Positions 47,650 to 59,392 of a stretch of 64,000 bases of DNA are shown here, in pieces. A program made the position numbers and the translations under genes. Where the stretch lies: contig OX421495.1 in assembly GCA_949126835.1 (NCBI GenBank), positions 22,788,533-22,852,532 on the forward strand, in the 5' to 3' direction. Each line of letters opens with the position of its first letter. The first letter of the stretch is position 1. The notes beneath the pieces were generated by a model. The model saw only the letters and a program-made list of their open reading frames with translations, was not told where the DNA came from and made no database searches. The stretch comes from Anisus vortex. Its lineage: Eukaryota > Mollusca > Gastropoda > Planorbidae.

Positions 47650-47998
47650 AATGTCAGTGCTAAGATTGAGATTGCGTCTTTCTCATCAGCTTACACAACG
47701 AAGATCATCTTTCACAGCAAGTCTACTTCTGTATATAGATTTAATAATCAACAAACTGGAAAGTCCTTTCACAAAGATATGTTGATGGAGATGGAAGAAG
47801 AAGGCGCAGCACAGTTTCAGACATAATAGTATATGACTGCAAACACCTGATCCTGAATTTTGTAATTGGCTTTGTAGAGAAATTAGTTGTTAATAAATTA
47901 AATGAACTTCTCTTGTGTTGTCTCAGGAGCATCTTTAAATTTGACTGCGCATGACCTTCTTTCAAGTGCAAATGAAGTGTCAGATAAATTTGAAACAT
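47650..47998 (-). pseudogene. hAT transposase C-terminal remnant
   Basis: On the minus strand: STYLCERTFQF, then in another frame YRSRLAVKDDLR. Together these resemble the C-terminal dimerisation region of SPIN/ZBED5-like hAT transposases (TYLCExxFS...K.RSRL.V..DLR). Frameshifts and stops separate the parts, so it is dead. Confidence 0.6.
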
Positions 47999-48626
47999 AC
48001 GATAAAATTTCGTCTGCCAGCATATGCAAGTGTTCTTTCACAAAAATCATTACCGTAAAAATCGTTATTGTAATCCTTTTATCTGGTTCAATGTCATGTC
48101 CAACGAAGAAAGCAGATAAGTTAAGCTACATGTACATTTATTTAGGCCTACATCCAATTTTTGATGCCAAAGCTAAGTTTTATCCGATCTTGTCAGACAA
48201 ATTAATTTTTTTTTACAAAAATTAACTGATCCTTGCAGTTATAAATTTTACTCATTCACGATTTGAAAGATGTCAACAAAGTAAGTGATTTTCTGCAGTT
48301 CACTTTTATCGCCATAAACTGCGGTCTCGCTTTCAATAAGAAATGACAATTATTATTATTATTATTATTTTAAAGTTAAAGAGTTTTGAGTTTATCACGA
48401 AGCTCAAAACACGTTTTTACATTTTTTCCTCTCGACAACCATCTGACTTTAGTGTGAAATAGTAATTCGGCGCATCCGACTGTTTTCGCAACTGTTTAAA
48501 GTAGGTATGTGATGGGGTTGGTGCGCTGATGTCATCACGCCGGGTACTCGTATGTGGATGTATCTGCATGCACAGAATAAGTATAGAATTATATTTCTAT
48601 ACTGTGTCTGCATGTGGGTGGGCCCG

Positions 48627-49745
48627 CCTGTAATAATAATAATAATGAAACTTGTATAGCGCATATCCCGTTGGGAACAGTTCTATACCCTGTCAACAGT
48701 GACAGAGTACAGACAACGAATAAAAGACGAAAATGTATACTTGTACAGGTGAATACTGCTACTTGAACAGGTGCGTCTTAAGCTGATTCCTGACGGTGTC
48801 GAAGCTAGGGCTCTGGCGAAGCTGTAGTAAGAGGGGATTCCAGGCGGACGAGCCCCCATATGAGAATGCTCGTTGGCCAGTGGACACTAACTTCGTACGA
48901 GGGATCTGAAGAGTTAGTGCATCAGAAGCCAAGCGGAGTAAACTAGATTGTGTGTAGAGCTCGAGATAGGAGCAAAAGTAGTCCGGGGCAGAGTCATTCA
49001 GGCACAGCGCACATGTAACATAGAGAAGCCAGCTTGTAGGAGATCCGGTGGTAAATGGGTAGCCATTGCAGAGATCGGAGCAGAGGAGTGATATGAGTCG
49101 TCTTCTTCTTCTTAAGGACCAGTCGGGCCGCACAGTTCTGGACAAGTTGGAGGCCCTTAAGGGAGGAGGACGAGAGGCCAGCCAAGAGCGAATCGCAATA
49201 ATCCAAGCGGGAAAAGATGAGAGAGGTGACAAGCTTAACACAAGCTTCCTTGTTGAGATAGCGACGGATGGCAGCAATGCGACGCTGGTGGAAGAAGCAG
49301 ATTTGAGTGAGGAAGGAGATGTGGGGCTGCATGGACAGAGTGGAGTCCAGATAGACACCAAGGCTCTTGACAGTCGGGGAGAAAGGTACTGTTGCGTCGG
49401 CCAGCTGAAGATCGGACGCAGTGAGGGACACGACCATCTATCTCGTACCGACGATAAGAGCTTCAGTCGTCTCACTGTTCAACTTTAACTTGTTTTCCGT
49501 CATCCAGTTCTTGATGTTCAGGAAACAGATGGAGATGGAAGCAAAGAGCTCGTCGAAGTCTTCAGGCTCTGCACTGTTATAGAGCTGGGTGTCATCGGCG
49601 AAAGAATGATATTTCAGGTTGTGGCGTTCGATGACAAAGGAGAGGGGGTGGGTGTAAAGGGTGAAAAGAACTGGGCCGAGACAGACCCCTGTGGCACACC
49701 ATAGCAGACATGAACAGGCTGGGAGGATAAGGACTCAGTCATGTA
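48627..49745 (-). pseudogene. CR1/L2-like LINE, 5'-truncated ORF2
   Basis: In order on the minus strand: GVPQGSV, the catalytic FADDTQLY, KLKLN, LGVYLD, SRLDYCDSLLAGL, LQLVQNCAARLV, LQWLPIYHRISYK, SAPDYF, WNPLLLQLRQ and LKTHLFK. These are the RT motif 4 to C-terminus landmarks of CR1/L2 LINEs. It is broken by a one-base loss after GVPQGSV (near 49680), a stop near 49440 and a frameshift near 49000. The 3' end carries an (ATT)n tail at about 48627-48646. It is inserted in hAT sequence. Confidence 0.9.
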
Positions 49746-50265
49746 GACTGATAAAATATGCATTTTCCGGTGGTCTTAGGTGACTTCCAGGAAATGGTGT
49801 TTTTACCCATTAAGATTTAACATATAATGTTGGCATATTATTAAAACCATATTCTTTTAAAAAATTTCAACGTGAGCAAACTCGATATTTAAAAATAAAA
49901 AATTTAACAAATGCTTACTAAATCCAATCAAGGGAGCTAATAGTCCTTTTTTTAAGTCTCTGGAGCGATTTTATTAAACAATTTTTTGGCTGCACAATTT
50001 GCATTTGAGAAAAATAAAATATTGTAAATTTGTATACTAGTACCGGTACTCAAAAATACGTAAAATGAACAATCAATTAAATTAATGTTTTTACATTAAA
50101 AATGTATTTTTTAAAACACCTTTTTAGTTACTAGCTTGTTTTCATTAGTACGCATTTACTTCTTATAATAGTAAGTAGCACATTTATAAAATCTGAAAGA
50201 TCAATTCTTGAAAAGCCTTAATTTTAAGGTTTGAAGAATGAAAATAAAAGGGGAGTAGTCTAGGC

Positions 50266-50464
50266 CAGGGATCTGCAACCTACGGCGAGACTTGTTACGC
50301 TAAACGATTTTCAATGGCGCGCAGAAGACTCCTAAAAACAATTATTAAAGTATCTTCTATAAGATTAAGAAATAGAGTGCTAAAGCAGGGTGACTTTTAG
50401 GCTGTTGGCACTCTGAATGAATTAGAAATCCCACTTTGGCGCACTGTTATCAAAATGTTCCCTG
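50266..50464. mobile_element. hAT-type MITE (GGTCGGCAACC family), nested
   Basis: Starts CAGGGATCTGCAACCTACGG and ends TGTTCCCTG, with the family words CGATTTTCAATGGC and CTGAATGAATTAGAAATC inside. Flanking 8-mers GTCTAGGC and GTCAAGAC agree at 6 of 8. It abuts a LINE RT fragment. Confidence 0.7.
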
Positions 50465-50484
50465 GTCAAGACTAAAGAGTGTTG

Positions 50485-50605
50485 GTGCCAGGAAACGTCC
50501 CTGCTTGACCCCACTACACACTGGGGAAAGTTTTGAAGTGGCGCCATCGAAGAGTACTGTGCTGTACATGTTGTTGTGGAAAGCCTCAATAAGACCATTA
50601 AAAAA
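50485..50605 (-). pseudogene. Non-LTR reverse transcriptase fragment
   Basis: The minus strand reads AFHNNMYSTVLFDG then SPVCSGVKQGRFLAPTLF. This matches the RT region 2-3 landmark SGVKQGCVLAPTLF seen in many animal LINEs, with Cys changed to Arg. The open segment is too short to assign a clade. It ends at the MITE boundary. Confidence 0.75.
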
Positions 50606-50800
50606 AAGTGTTTTTCTATGGTCCTAGGCGACCCCCATGAAATTGTCGTTCGACCCGTAAAGGGGTCGCGACCCACAGGTTGGGAACCGCTGATTTAGTG
50701 TCTTGGGTTCTTGTTTATATTCAATATATTATTTCAGTTGTGGTTTGTTGTTCTAAGTTGTAATTGACTTCAATTAAATAAAATGTAAACACCATTGAAA

Positions 50801-51290
50801 TAGATTACCGAATAATGAAAGTAGATTACCGAATAATGAAAGTAGATTACCGAATAATGAAAGTATGATTACCGAATAATGAAAGTATGATTACCGAATA
50901 ATGAAAGTAGATTACCGAATAATGAAAGTAGATTACCGAATAATGAAAGTAGATTACCGAATAATGAAAGTAGATTACCGAATAATGAAAGTATGATTAC
51001 CGAATAATGAAAGTAGATTACCGAATAATGAAAGTAGATTACCGAATAATGAAAGTAGATTACCGAATAATGAAAGTAGATTACCGAATAATGAAAGTAT
51101 GATTACCGAATAATGAAAGTATGATTACCGAATAATGAAAGTATGATTACCGAATAATGAAAGTATGATTACCGAATAATGAAAGTATGATTACCGAATA
51201 ATGAAAGTAGATTACCGAATAATGAAAGTAGATTACCGAATAATGAAAGTATGATTACCGAATAATGAAAGTAGATTACCGAATAATGAA
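50801..51290. repeat. 21/22-bp minisatellite, about 23 copies
   Basis: Units GTAGATTACCGAATAATGAA(A) and, with one extra base, GTATGATTACCGAATAATGA(AA) are mixed along the array and otherwise almost invariant. Confidence 0.95.
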
Positions 51291-51815
51291 CAGTTTATTT
51301 TATTAACAATGTTTGTAAAAACATGTAAAAAGAAAGAAACCGAAGCCCGAAAGCTAACTTTTTGGTCTTCGGCCAAAACCGAAACCGAATTTTGGTCGCA
51401 CTCTAGTCATTAGATTCGTTTCCATGACATGTGTTCTATGATGACTGTATCTTGTAACTTAGCTAGGTTTACCCTACGTAAATATCTTTGAAATATCTTT
51501 GAAGCTGACCTTTCGAAGTGGTCAGCAGAATCAATTTTTTTAAGAGGAAACGAAATAGGCAACCACCAAAAAATAAAAAAAAAACTCTTAGAAATAAAAA
51601 CCTAAATGTTCCATGATTTATATTGTTAAAAAAATGACACGGTTCGATAAACACGAATGCAACGTTTGATGTACAAAGTCTTCTAAGTGTCCATTTCAAT
51701 TCGCATACTTATGACTAGGACCAAAAACTAAATTGTTATCACGAGATAAAAATATTTGACTCGTACCATTGTGCTCTTTTTACGTTACGTCTGGCTATGA
51801 AATAATTGTATAAAG
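51291..51815. other. AT-rich intergenic, no feature seen
   Basis: Nothing recognised. Confidence 0.5.
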
Positions 51816-52007
51816 CATGGGTCGGCAACCTTGTGATACCTGTGTGCCAAAGTAGGTTTTCTAATTCAATAAGCGTGACAAAAGCCTAAAGGCCATCCTG
51901 CTTAAGCAATCAGCTTCTTGTAGAAGTACTTGAATTGCCCTTTTTCGGTACTCTTCCGAGTGCCATTGAAAATCGCTCTGCGTGCCAAGTCTGGTTGCCG
52001 ACCCCTG
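51816..52007. mobile_element. hAT-type MITE (GGTCGGCAACC family), reverse orientation
   Basis: Ends CATGGGTCGGCAACCTTG and GGTTGCCGACCCCTG. The interior reads as the reverse complement of the copy at 3899 (TTCTAATTCAATAAGCGTG, GCCATTGAAAATCGCTCTGC). No matching 8-bp flanks are visible. Confidence 0.75.
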
Positions 52008-53545
52008 GACTACCAGGCTCATGTGTCTGCTACTAGTTGTCCATACAGTCCATGGTTACATTGAAGTCCTGACAGCATAGGCGTTTAGTCAATGTGAGGT
52101 CCACTTTATACTATTTAAATTATTCTTTAAAAAAAAAGTCCCCCCCCCATCTCTAAGGAAACTGTTTATATGTACATGTGTTAACGCCTATGTATGACAT
52201 CTCTCTGACATCGGTGTGGATGTGACATCTGTTGTCAACACTTGTTAACTAAGCTCATTAAAAAATATACCTTTTGTGTTTGTTTACTATGTCATCACCC
52301 CCCCCCCACACACACACACACACCAAAACACCCCACACCAAATGACACAAGTAAAGACACTAAAAGGGTTACAGGACAGCTCTGCAGGGTAGAGACACTT
52401 TGTTTGGTGTATTCCCCCCTTATCCCTCCCCTTTCCAAGATGGTGCAAAGCCTATGTCAGCACAGCACGTGCTCGACGGCACCTGGCTCTTTTCCACGCG
52501 CGCCACCTATCGGGGGGCGAGAAAGTCATACCGATTGTTTACCGGATCCACCCTAGCGAGACCGTCCTCCCAGCCCCCCCCCCCCCTCCTCCCCTCCCCG
52601 CCACACCCCGTTGTCTATCGTTTCCGGCTGTATTCACTCTCCAGTAGATGAGGGAAATATGAAGGTCATTAAACGAAAACGGGGACAAGTGGGGTACAAG
52701 TGGGGCGTTGACAAGGGCGCAAGTGAAGAAAAGCTGTTGCAGGCTACTATTGTTTTGTTTAGTACTTTAAGGCCATTCTTTTTTTTTCTCTTTTGCTCGC
52801 TGTTGTTGCAATTTTCGATACCCCCCCCCTTCCCATCAAATTCCCCCCCCCCTCACTACATTTCAACAACTGTTACCCTACGTTACCCACAGTACTTGAC
52901 TATGTCTGTCTCTTACAAGTTACGATCTGCTAAACTGCGCTTGTCGATCGCTATGAATGGGGCGCAGGCCGCAAGCTCTTTTGTTTTGTTATAATTATCT
53001 TTTTTTTTAAAGAGAGACTGGAGAGGCTGGCTGCGGTGGGGGGGGGGGGGGGTGGAGGGGGTTCGTTGAAAATCTTCAATTGTTTTTTCGTCACATGTTG
53101 CAGCACTTATCCGCCATCTTGCATGAGGGGGGCCACGTTTCATTTACTGCTTCTTGCACACCAGTTACTTATAAGTACATCATGACACAATTTTTCATGT
53201 TGTTTTTGTTTAATGCCCCTTTAGAAATATTTTTTTATTATTTTATTTTTTATTTTTGTAAATTTTCTGGTTTAATGGCGACGTTAAGCCCCTTCTTTAT
53301 TTTGTTTGAAAGGCTTAAAATTTAAAACCTAAACAAACAGCGAAATAATGTTTATAAAAGTATGTGCAGTTGATGCTGTGTTTTTTGTTTGTGGTGGTGT
53401 GGTAGTGGTCTTTGAAAGGTAAAACGCACCCGGCGCTTGTTTCAATGAGTCACTTTACATAGCTAGAATAGATTATATAGATTCTGTTAAAGAAAGACAG
53501 GGGAGAAATAGTGTATATATATCTATATATCACTCTCCATATATA
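52008..53545. other. Intergenic with many C/G and T runs
   Basis: C runs near 52298, 52577, 52821 and 52844 and a G run near 53038. A YY1-like GCAAGATGGCGGAT lies on the minus strand near 53110-53125. An (AT)n run closes the interval. No gene is supported. Confidence 0.45.
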
Positions 53546-53793
53546 TATATATATAACAAGCTAAATTCCCCGGCGTTGCCCGGGGGGGGGGGGGGAATAA
53601 ATCAGGCCTGTATAAGCTACAGAACAAAAAATTATTTGTAACCTATAATAAAGAGAAAGCTTTAAAAAAAATTAATTGAAATAAAAAAAATTGTAGAAAT
53701 AAAAGGTAGGCCTATGGACTAACTGGAGAATCGAACCCGGGACGCCCGCATGGCACTCCGTTACGTTAACCACTTAGCTATCGAAGACACATG
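53546..53793 (-). mobile_element. Second SINE family, tRNA head and GGGCAACGCCGGGG tail
   Basis: On the minus strand the head (53793 to about 53720) has an A-box TAGCTAAGTGGTTAACG and a B-box GGGTTCGATTCTC. The AT-rich body ends with GGGCAACGCCGGGGAATTTA then GCTTGT and (AT)n. Such a conserved GC tail before a simple repeat suggests a tail shared with a partner LINE. Which LINE is unknown here. Unrelated to the SINE at 655. Confidence 0.6.
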
Positions 53794-53799
53794 TCGGAG

Positions 53800-56585
53800 G
53801 TGAAATCGCAAAAGTATAATATGAGACAATAATTTCACGTGTCTTTAAATGAACTAATATGATTGGTTGAACAGTTTACCTTATATATAATATATAGGTA
53901 TAATGTGAGTCGGCACATTTTCTTACGTTGCCCGGTACCGAATCGCTACCCGGCATTCAAGATGTCAATCCCTCTGCGTGAACAGGGGCAAAAGATATCT
54001 AGGCCTACAGTTGGACAAGTTTATGAGAACTAAGCTATCCGCAGCTATTTTTTTTTTAAATTTATTTGTTTCAATTTTTGCTTATTGATATAGTTGAATT
54101 ATTTATAGACAGTTGTTTACCAGATCCCTGTCTTTCTTCCAGCGGACATGTGCAAGTGTTAGGTTATCTTAGTATCTTACAACCCCCTACCCCCGACTCA
54201 CCCTAACCCAAACCTAAACCACCACGTGTCCACTTCACTACCTCATTCAAATTTTATTTTGCTTCATCCATGCCTCGTAGATCAGATGTCTCGGGCAGGG
54301 GAAGACAAATCATCTAACGAGCTCCTGTATTCATCGCAGAGTTATCTTTCTCTTTACTCTCCCCCTTCTCTTTTTTTTTATTCCACCCCCGCACCCCTCA
54401 TTTTTTTTTTGTGTGTATTCATCTTGTATCACAGTCTGGTCTATTTTCATGTAATTCCGATAGTAATTACCGCCCCCACCGCACTCACCCACCGCCCCTC
54501 AAAACAATTTCTTCCAGGTCCACATCTGTGCAGGAAGGGTCCACCGATTTCTTTTTTTCACGTAAGCTCATCACTATGCCCAATAGGACAACTAGATTAC
54601 ACTTTAGTGAAAAGGGGGGTAGGAGGGGTGCTTCACGTCACCGCCCTGTTCTTTTACGCCTCCTCACTTTTGTAAAGAGGGAGGATGCCACCCCCTCCCC
54701 CGTCTCCCTATTCCACCCATTACATTCCGACCCTTAGGTTTTGATGACAATGAAACATGTCTTGAGGTCATCCTGACAACAAAAAAAAAACGAATTCTTC
54801 CAATGGCTTCTCTAGCGACCTACAAAACACGAGCCTAATGCCGAGGGTTCACAAAAGCACAATTGCGTTGATGGGAGGTTTGTGAAAGGCATGAGGTAAA
54901 GAGGCTCTATTTAAAAAAAAAAAAGCTGTGGGTTTTCTAAAGAACCCCCACCCTCCCTCTCTTTCCCTACGTCCTCTTCTCCACATGTCCCCCTACCCCG
55001 AAAAGGAATTCAAAGGCCAAAAAAAAAAAACGTGAGATGAGCGGATGCAGTATGGCGTTATTCAAAACCAATGGATCTTTTTTTTTTTTTTAAAACTTCA
55101 CTTTCTCCAGGTTTAAATTGAACAAAAGTGTGTCGTCTGCTTCTTTTTAAGTAGTTCAAGTATTTGTTAGAGCGTGGCACGCGTTTGCTGTGGAGGAGTC
55201 AACTCCCCCTTGGCTATTGGGGGGCGCGCGGCACCCTTCCTACCCATCCACACCCCCCACAATTACAAAAAAAATGGGCTGTTAGTATTGAAGGTCGTAG
55301 TATTATCTCCTATTGGTTAATGGCTGCTTGTTCTTCCGCTCACAAGATATCTGGATGTTTTAAACAACTAAAAAATGGCGGTTTAATAATGTCGTCAGGT
55401 CAGGTTTTTTTAGCCAAAGGGAAGAAAACTTTAAAAAAGGGGAAAGAACAAAAACAAAAAAGCTGAAGCAGTTGCTTCCCCCAGTAGCTTCGTCTTTTGG
55501 TTAGCCTTTTGTTGACCTCCTCGTCCCTTTTGTTTCGTCGTGGCGGTCCTCCATGTCGCGGTTCGTTTGTTTCTCAGCCGTCAGCGCCCGCCGTGTTGAC
55601 CTTGTGGACCTGTTTTCTCATGTAATCTTAGACATGTGGCCCCGCTTTCGGGTCCTTATTTCCATGCCCTTGGTATTAATTAAATCAATTTAGTCTTGTC
55701 CTCACGCGAGGCTGATTGTGAATGGTTGGCGCGGAGATTATTTGATAGACATTCCTGAACCAACTCACGCCCCCACACCCCCGGAATTCTGTACAATAAG
55801 ACCATTATGAATTCAATACAAAAATCTTGTTGTTTTTTTAATATGAAAAAAGAAGAAAGCCAAATTCTTATATTCATTTTTGGCCTGCTTTAAGTTGGAG
55901 ACAAAACGGTAAGCAATATCTGGCCATCTGCCTCTCGTTCAATCACGGAGTAAATTTACTCGATCTCGCCTCGGTTCTTTCCGTGTGTTTGTTTGCTCAC
56001 ACGCGTTAAGTTAATACAATGTTTGGTCATGTCCATAGATGTCTTCATACACACGTACACACACACGCACGCACACACACACAGACACACACTGCTTGTT
56101 TAACATGCTTTTCCTTTTACCGACAGCGCGTCACTTGAAAAGCACCTGCTGGGGGGGGGGGGGGGGAGAAGATCTCATCTCTGTCCCTCCCTCTCTCTGT
56201 CCCTCCCTCTCACTGTCCCTCCCTCTCTCTGTCTCTCTCTCTCTCTTTCTATTTTCCCTCTTTCATCTTTTATTCAATAATCATGTTGTTTTTGTGTTTT
56301 TTTAATAAGTTTGAATCCAATTCAATCTTATGTCCACTTTTATGACTCGCCATTGAAGCTTGTGCTTAAAGGGTTCCCGCGTGTTGTGTGTGCCCTCAAC
56401 ATAACCTCATCCTTATTGTTCACACTGCAGTGGGCCCTGACTGTAAGTCTACTGCTTCACAACATGCACTCCCTTGTGCACTATTATTTAAAACCCTTTT
56501 TGAAGATGTCTCGTGATGCATTTCACTCATTGCACATTTCACCATACGGCAGTAAAAACCCTAATTATAAGTCATAGCTTTTAGC
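53800..56585. other. Intergenic, no supported gene
   Basis: TTGCCCGGTACC (about 53930) and CTACCCGGCATTC hint at more of the element ending at 53793. CA repeats lie near 56050-56090, a G run near 56151-56167 and CT-rich sequence near 56180-56250. The stretch 54879-54920 recurs inverted at 56711-56752. Confidence 0.45.
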
Positions 56586-56945
56586 ATCATCCACTCTGTG
56601 GGCTCGAGAAAACTTAAGAAACAACAACTCTGTGGGCCCATCAAAAATAGCTTTAAGGACCCACCAACAACTCCGGGGGCCCATGAAGAATACATTTTGG
56701 CACCATCCCCTTTTTTTTTAAATAGAGCCTCTTTACCTCATGCCCTTCACAAAAATAGCTTTTAACACCATCCACTCTGTGGGCCCACCAAAAATTGCTT
56801 TTCGCACCATCCACTCTGTGGGCCCACCAAAAATTGCTTTTCGCACCATCCAATCTGTGGGCCTATAAAAAATAATTAAGAAACAACCTCTTTGTAAAAA
56901 AAAAGATTTTAGGAGCCACCTTCCACGCTGTGGGCCCACCCATCA
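56586..56945. repeat. Degenerate 39-bp minisatellite
   Basis: The clearest units (about 56765-56850) repeat CACCATCCACTCTGTGGGCC plus CACCAAAAATTGCTTTTCG. More diverged units with TCTGTGGGC lie on both sides. The 39-bp period gives 13-residue repeats on the minus strand, an artefact. Confidence 0.85.
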
Positions 56946-57099
56946 AATATGAACATATTCACAAGAATTCCAGTTTTAATGTTATACGTAAAGTTTACAT
57001 TAAAAATTTGAATAGGCCTTTAGCATTTTCTGGTTTACGTTTAGTTTTAGATGTCACGTGACATCGTCGATTTTAATTGAGAAAGTAACCCATAGGGCC

Positions 57100-57250
57100 G
57101 CTGAAGCAGCCTTCACCAATTTCTGTGGCCACGGCATACTAGGTGATTGTGGCCAGCACTATGCACAGCCGCCTTAACTTTACCCCAACTTAGGTCAGGT
57201 ACCATCAGAGCTGGGTAGTCTCAGGGACACCCTCCAGACCCGGGAGTCCC
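57100..57250 (-). mobile_element. SINE body, tRNA head missing
   Basis: Minus strand: GGAGGGTGTCCCTGAGACTA, GCGGCTGTGCATAGTGCTGG and CTAGTATGCCGTGGCCACAG. The element stops at CCCGGG where the tRNA head would begin. Confidence 0.75.
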
Positions 57251-57439
57251 CTGATTCTAATTGAACTTTCAATTAATTACTATGTATCGTGTATGTTTAT
57301 ATTTCACGGGTTAGCTTTTTTTTTTAACTCCATTCTAGACTCTATTTATCACCAAATTCGAGTATGTCATATCAAGTTACATGGGGTAACAAATCTATCC
57401 CATCGACTTTAAATTTCAGCCGGCATAACTGTGTGGCAT

Positions 57440-57560
57440 TTTATGTCTTGCGAGACGATCTGTTTCCCTTGCATGCCCTCATGTGGCTGAAGAGACCACA
57501 TTCTGGAAATACAGGCACGGCCACACTGGGTGCAGAAGAAGACAACGGAGGAGACCACAT
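57440..57560 (-). pseudogene. Probable non-LTR ORF2 C-terminal zinc finger
   Basis: Minus strand reads CTQCGRACISRM; one base out of frame it continues GLFSHMRACKGN. Allowing that shift, the pattern CxxCGRxCxSRxGLxSHxRxC matches the zinc finger often found at the C-terminus of animal LINE ORF2 proteins. The segment is short and frameshifted, so the call is moderate. Confidence 0.45.
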
Positions 57561-57849
57561 TTTCCTCCAGAGAGGCTATTACCCTTAAGATACGGAATTG
57601 GTTTCTGGGCAGCAGCAGTGGCGTAGCTAGGGATTTGGGGGCCCGGGGGGCTTGGCCTCTTTAGGGGCACCTGCATTTTGACGTTCGACATTATGACATG
57701 AGATAATGTACTTAATAAATATATACGTCTAAATTCAAATTGGTACATTATATCAGTAAAATAAAATAAAAAAATAATCATTAAGACTCTTTTAATGAAT
57801 AATACCGTTGTTTATTGGCGAGATAATGCACAAGTGACAAATCTCAATT

Positions 57850-57905
57850 CATATCGCCTCACGTCGTGCTTTCTGTGCAGCAAAGGCATCTATAACATCT
57901 AGATC
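57850..57905 (-). pseudogene. hAT transposase, last codons (outer element)
   Basis: The minus strand reads DVIDAFAAQKARREAI and a stop (TGA). This resembles the extreme C-terminus of ZMYM1-like hAT transposases, which end in a FAxxKARR-type motif. The preceding codons lie beyond the inserted element, at 61156-61250, where LSSMTLMSVESKILDSINIG is readable. Confidence 0.6.
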
Positions 57906-58140
57906 ATAGGTTCTCAACCTTTTTCGGCTCACCGCCCCCTTTCACAATTTTTTTCCGCTTACCCCCCCCCCTCTTCCAACTTTTTTTTTAGCGCCCATTA
58001 CCCCCCCCCCCCTTCTGGAAGTTAAAGGGCCAATATAGTTTTCGCAATCTTTTTTAGACCGACTAGATTTGTGTGCTGTATAAGCACTCAAATCGGAGTT
58101 TTCTAATCAAAATCTAATAAATTGATGGACTCATTTTTTT

Positions 58141-58390
58141 ATAACACGGAAAAATCTGGAAAGAAGCTGCTTAGGAAAGTCATTTGTTATTCTCAACTGA
58201 TTGGCAATCGCTCTTTTACTTTCAGCTTTTGGTTCAACGTACACTTGTGAACAGATTTTATCGCACAGCAAAGCTGTTTTAAGCATACAAAGAGGTCACC
58301 TACACTTGATCACTCATTCATTGATACATTTAAACGACTTTTTATTATGCTCATTTTCTTTAATTAAACATAAACATACATATTATTAAT
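58141..58390 (+). pseudogene. hAT transposase C-terminal remnant (copy B)
   Basis: Readable as FGSTYTCEQILSHSKAVLS, then QRGHLHLITHSLIHLNDFLL. FGSTYxCEQxxS is the hallmark of the C-terminal dimerisation domain of one hAT transposase subgroup. The N-terminal 500 or so residues have no room within the element. Its partner copy at 20676 is more degraded. Confidence 0.7.
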
Positions 58391-59084
58391 TCTATAAAAA
58401 AATATATGTATTATTAATTTAGAAATATAAGAGATTTATGTAAAGTAATTTCTGTAAATATTAATGTTTAAGATATAAACTCCTTAAATAGACAAACTAT
58501 TAATGCAGGAAATGTTTGTTTACAACTGTTTAACGTAAATTATTTTAATCCTTTAATTATTAAATCTTGTTTTGAATACCATAATGTTAAATTTATATAA
58601 AGAAATAATAATTAGTCTGTAATATTTGTTATATTACAAAACAGAACTTGTTTGGAATCACTATTGAATCAAATGTGGAATCATTTTTTTTTAATTTTAA
58701 GGGAGATGATTAACCTGTTTCAATTGAACTAATATTTATAAAAAAAATAAAAATTCTTTTATAAAAAATAAATGACTCAAAATTTATAGCTTTAAAATGA
58801 TCAAACTGTAAAAAGTATTGGAAAATTTTATTAATATTATATGACTAAAGAAGCTATATGTATAATTTCAAACATTACAATAACTACTCAGTTTGTATGA
58901 TTACTACATATCTACTCCTTTTAACGATAGTCAAGATAGTTTACATATAAAACAAACGCATTAAAGGACATTTCAGTAAAACTGAGATAAAAATAAAAAA
59001 TATCATCAATATTAGCACCTGCTAAGCACACTAAGACATCACAATTTTCATCATAACTACGATACGCTACCAGACAATCAAGCC
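58391..59084. other. 3' flank of the hAT remnant, shared with copy A
   Basis: AT-rich non-coding DNA. To about 58925 it is collinear with 20880-22040, without the MITE. It shows the uninterrupted target of that MITE near 58630-58645. Confidence 0.65.
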
Positions 59085-59391
59085 TTTACATTTATTTTAG
59101 CTTACATTTATTTTAGCTTACATTTATTTTAGCTTACATTTATTTTAGCTTACATTTATTTTAGCTTACATTTATTTTAGCTTACATTTATTTTAGCTTA
59201 CATTTATTTTAGCTTACATTTATTTTAGCTTACATTTATTTTAGCTTACATTTATTTTAGCTTACATTTATTTTAGCTTACATTTATTTTAGCTTACATT
59301 TATTTTAGCTTACATTTATTTTAGCTTACATTTATTTTAGCTTACATTTATTTTAGCTTACATTTATTTTAGCTTACATTTATATGCTCAC
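59085..59391. repeat. 16-bp minisatellite, about 19 perfect copies
   Basis: CTTACATTTATTTTAG is repeated head to tail with no visible variant until the last unit, implying recent expansion. Confidence 0.97.
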
Positions 59392-59392
59392 T

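Larger units (their letters stand above)
47443..50692 (-). mobile_element. hAT element with CAG-type TIRs, full of insertions
   Basis: Ends CAGTGGTTCCCAACCTTTTT and AGGTTGGGAACCGCTG are inverted repeats of the CAGNGGTTCCCAACC kind common in hAT elements. The flanking 8-mers AGTTAATG (47435-47442) and ATTTAGTG (50693-50700) match at 6 of 8, an eroded target duplication at best. The left subterminal part carries a broken hAT transposase C-terminus. The middle holds a LINE (48627-49745). The right part holds a LINE RT scrap split from its flank by a MITE (50266-50464). A stretch near 49760-49800 resembles the right subterminal sequence, so two related hAT copies may be merged. Confidence 0.6.

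Noticed and set aside
53720..53793. tRNA gene on the minus strand
   Set aside because: Good A and B boxes, but it is attached to a SINE body and GC tail and lacks a convincing acceptor stem.
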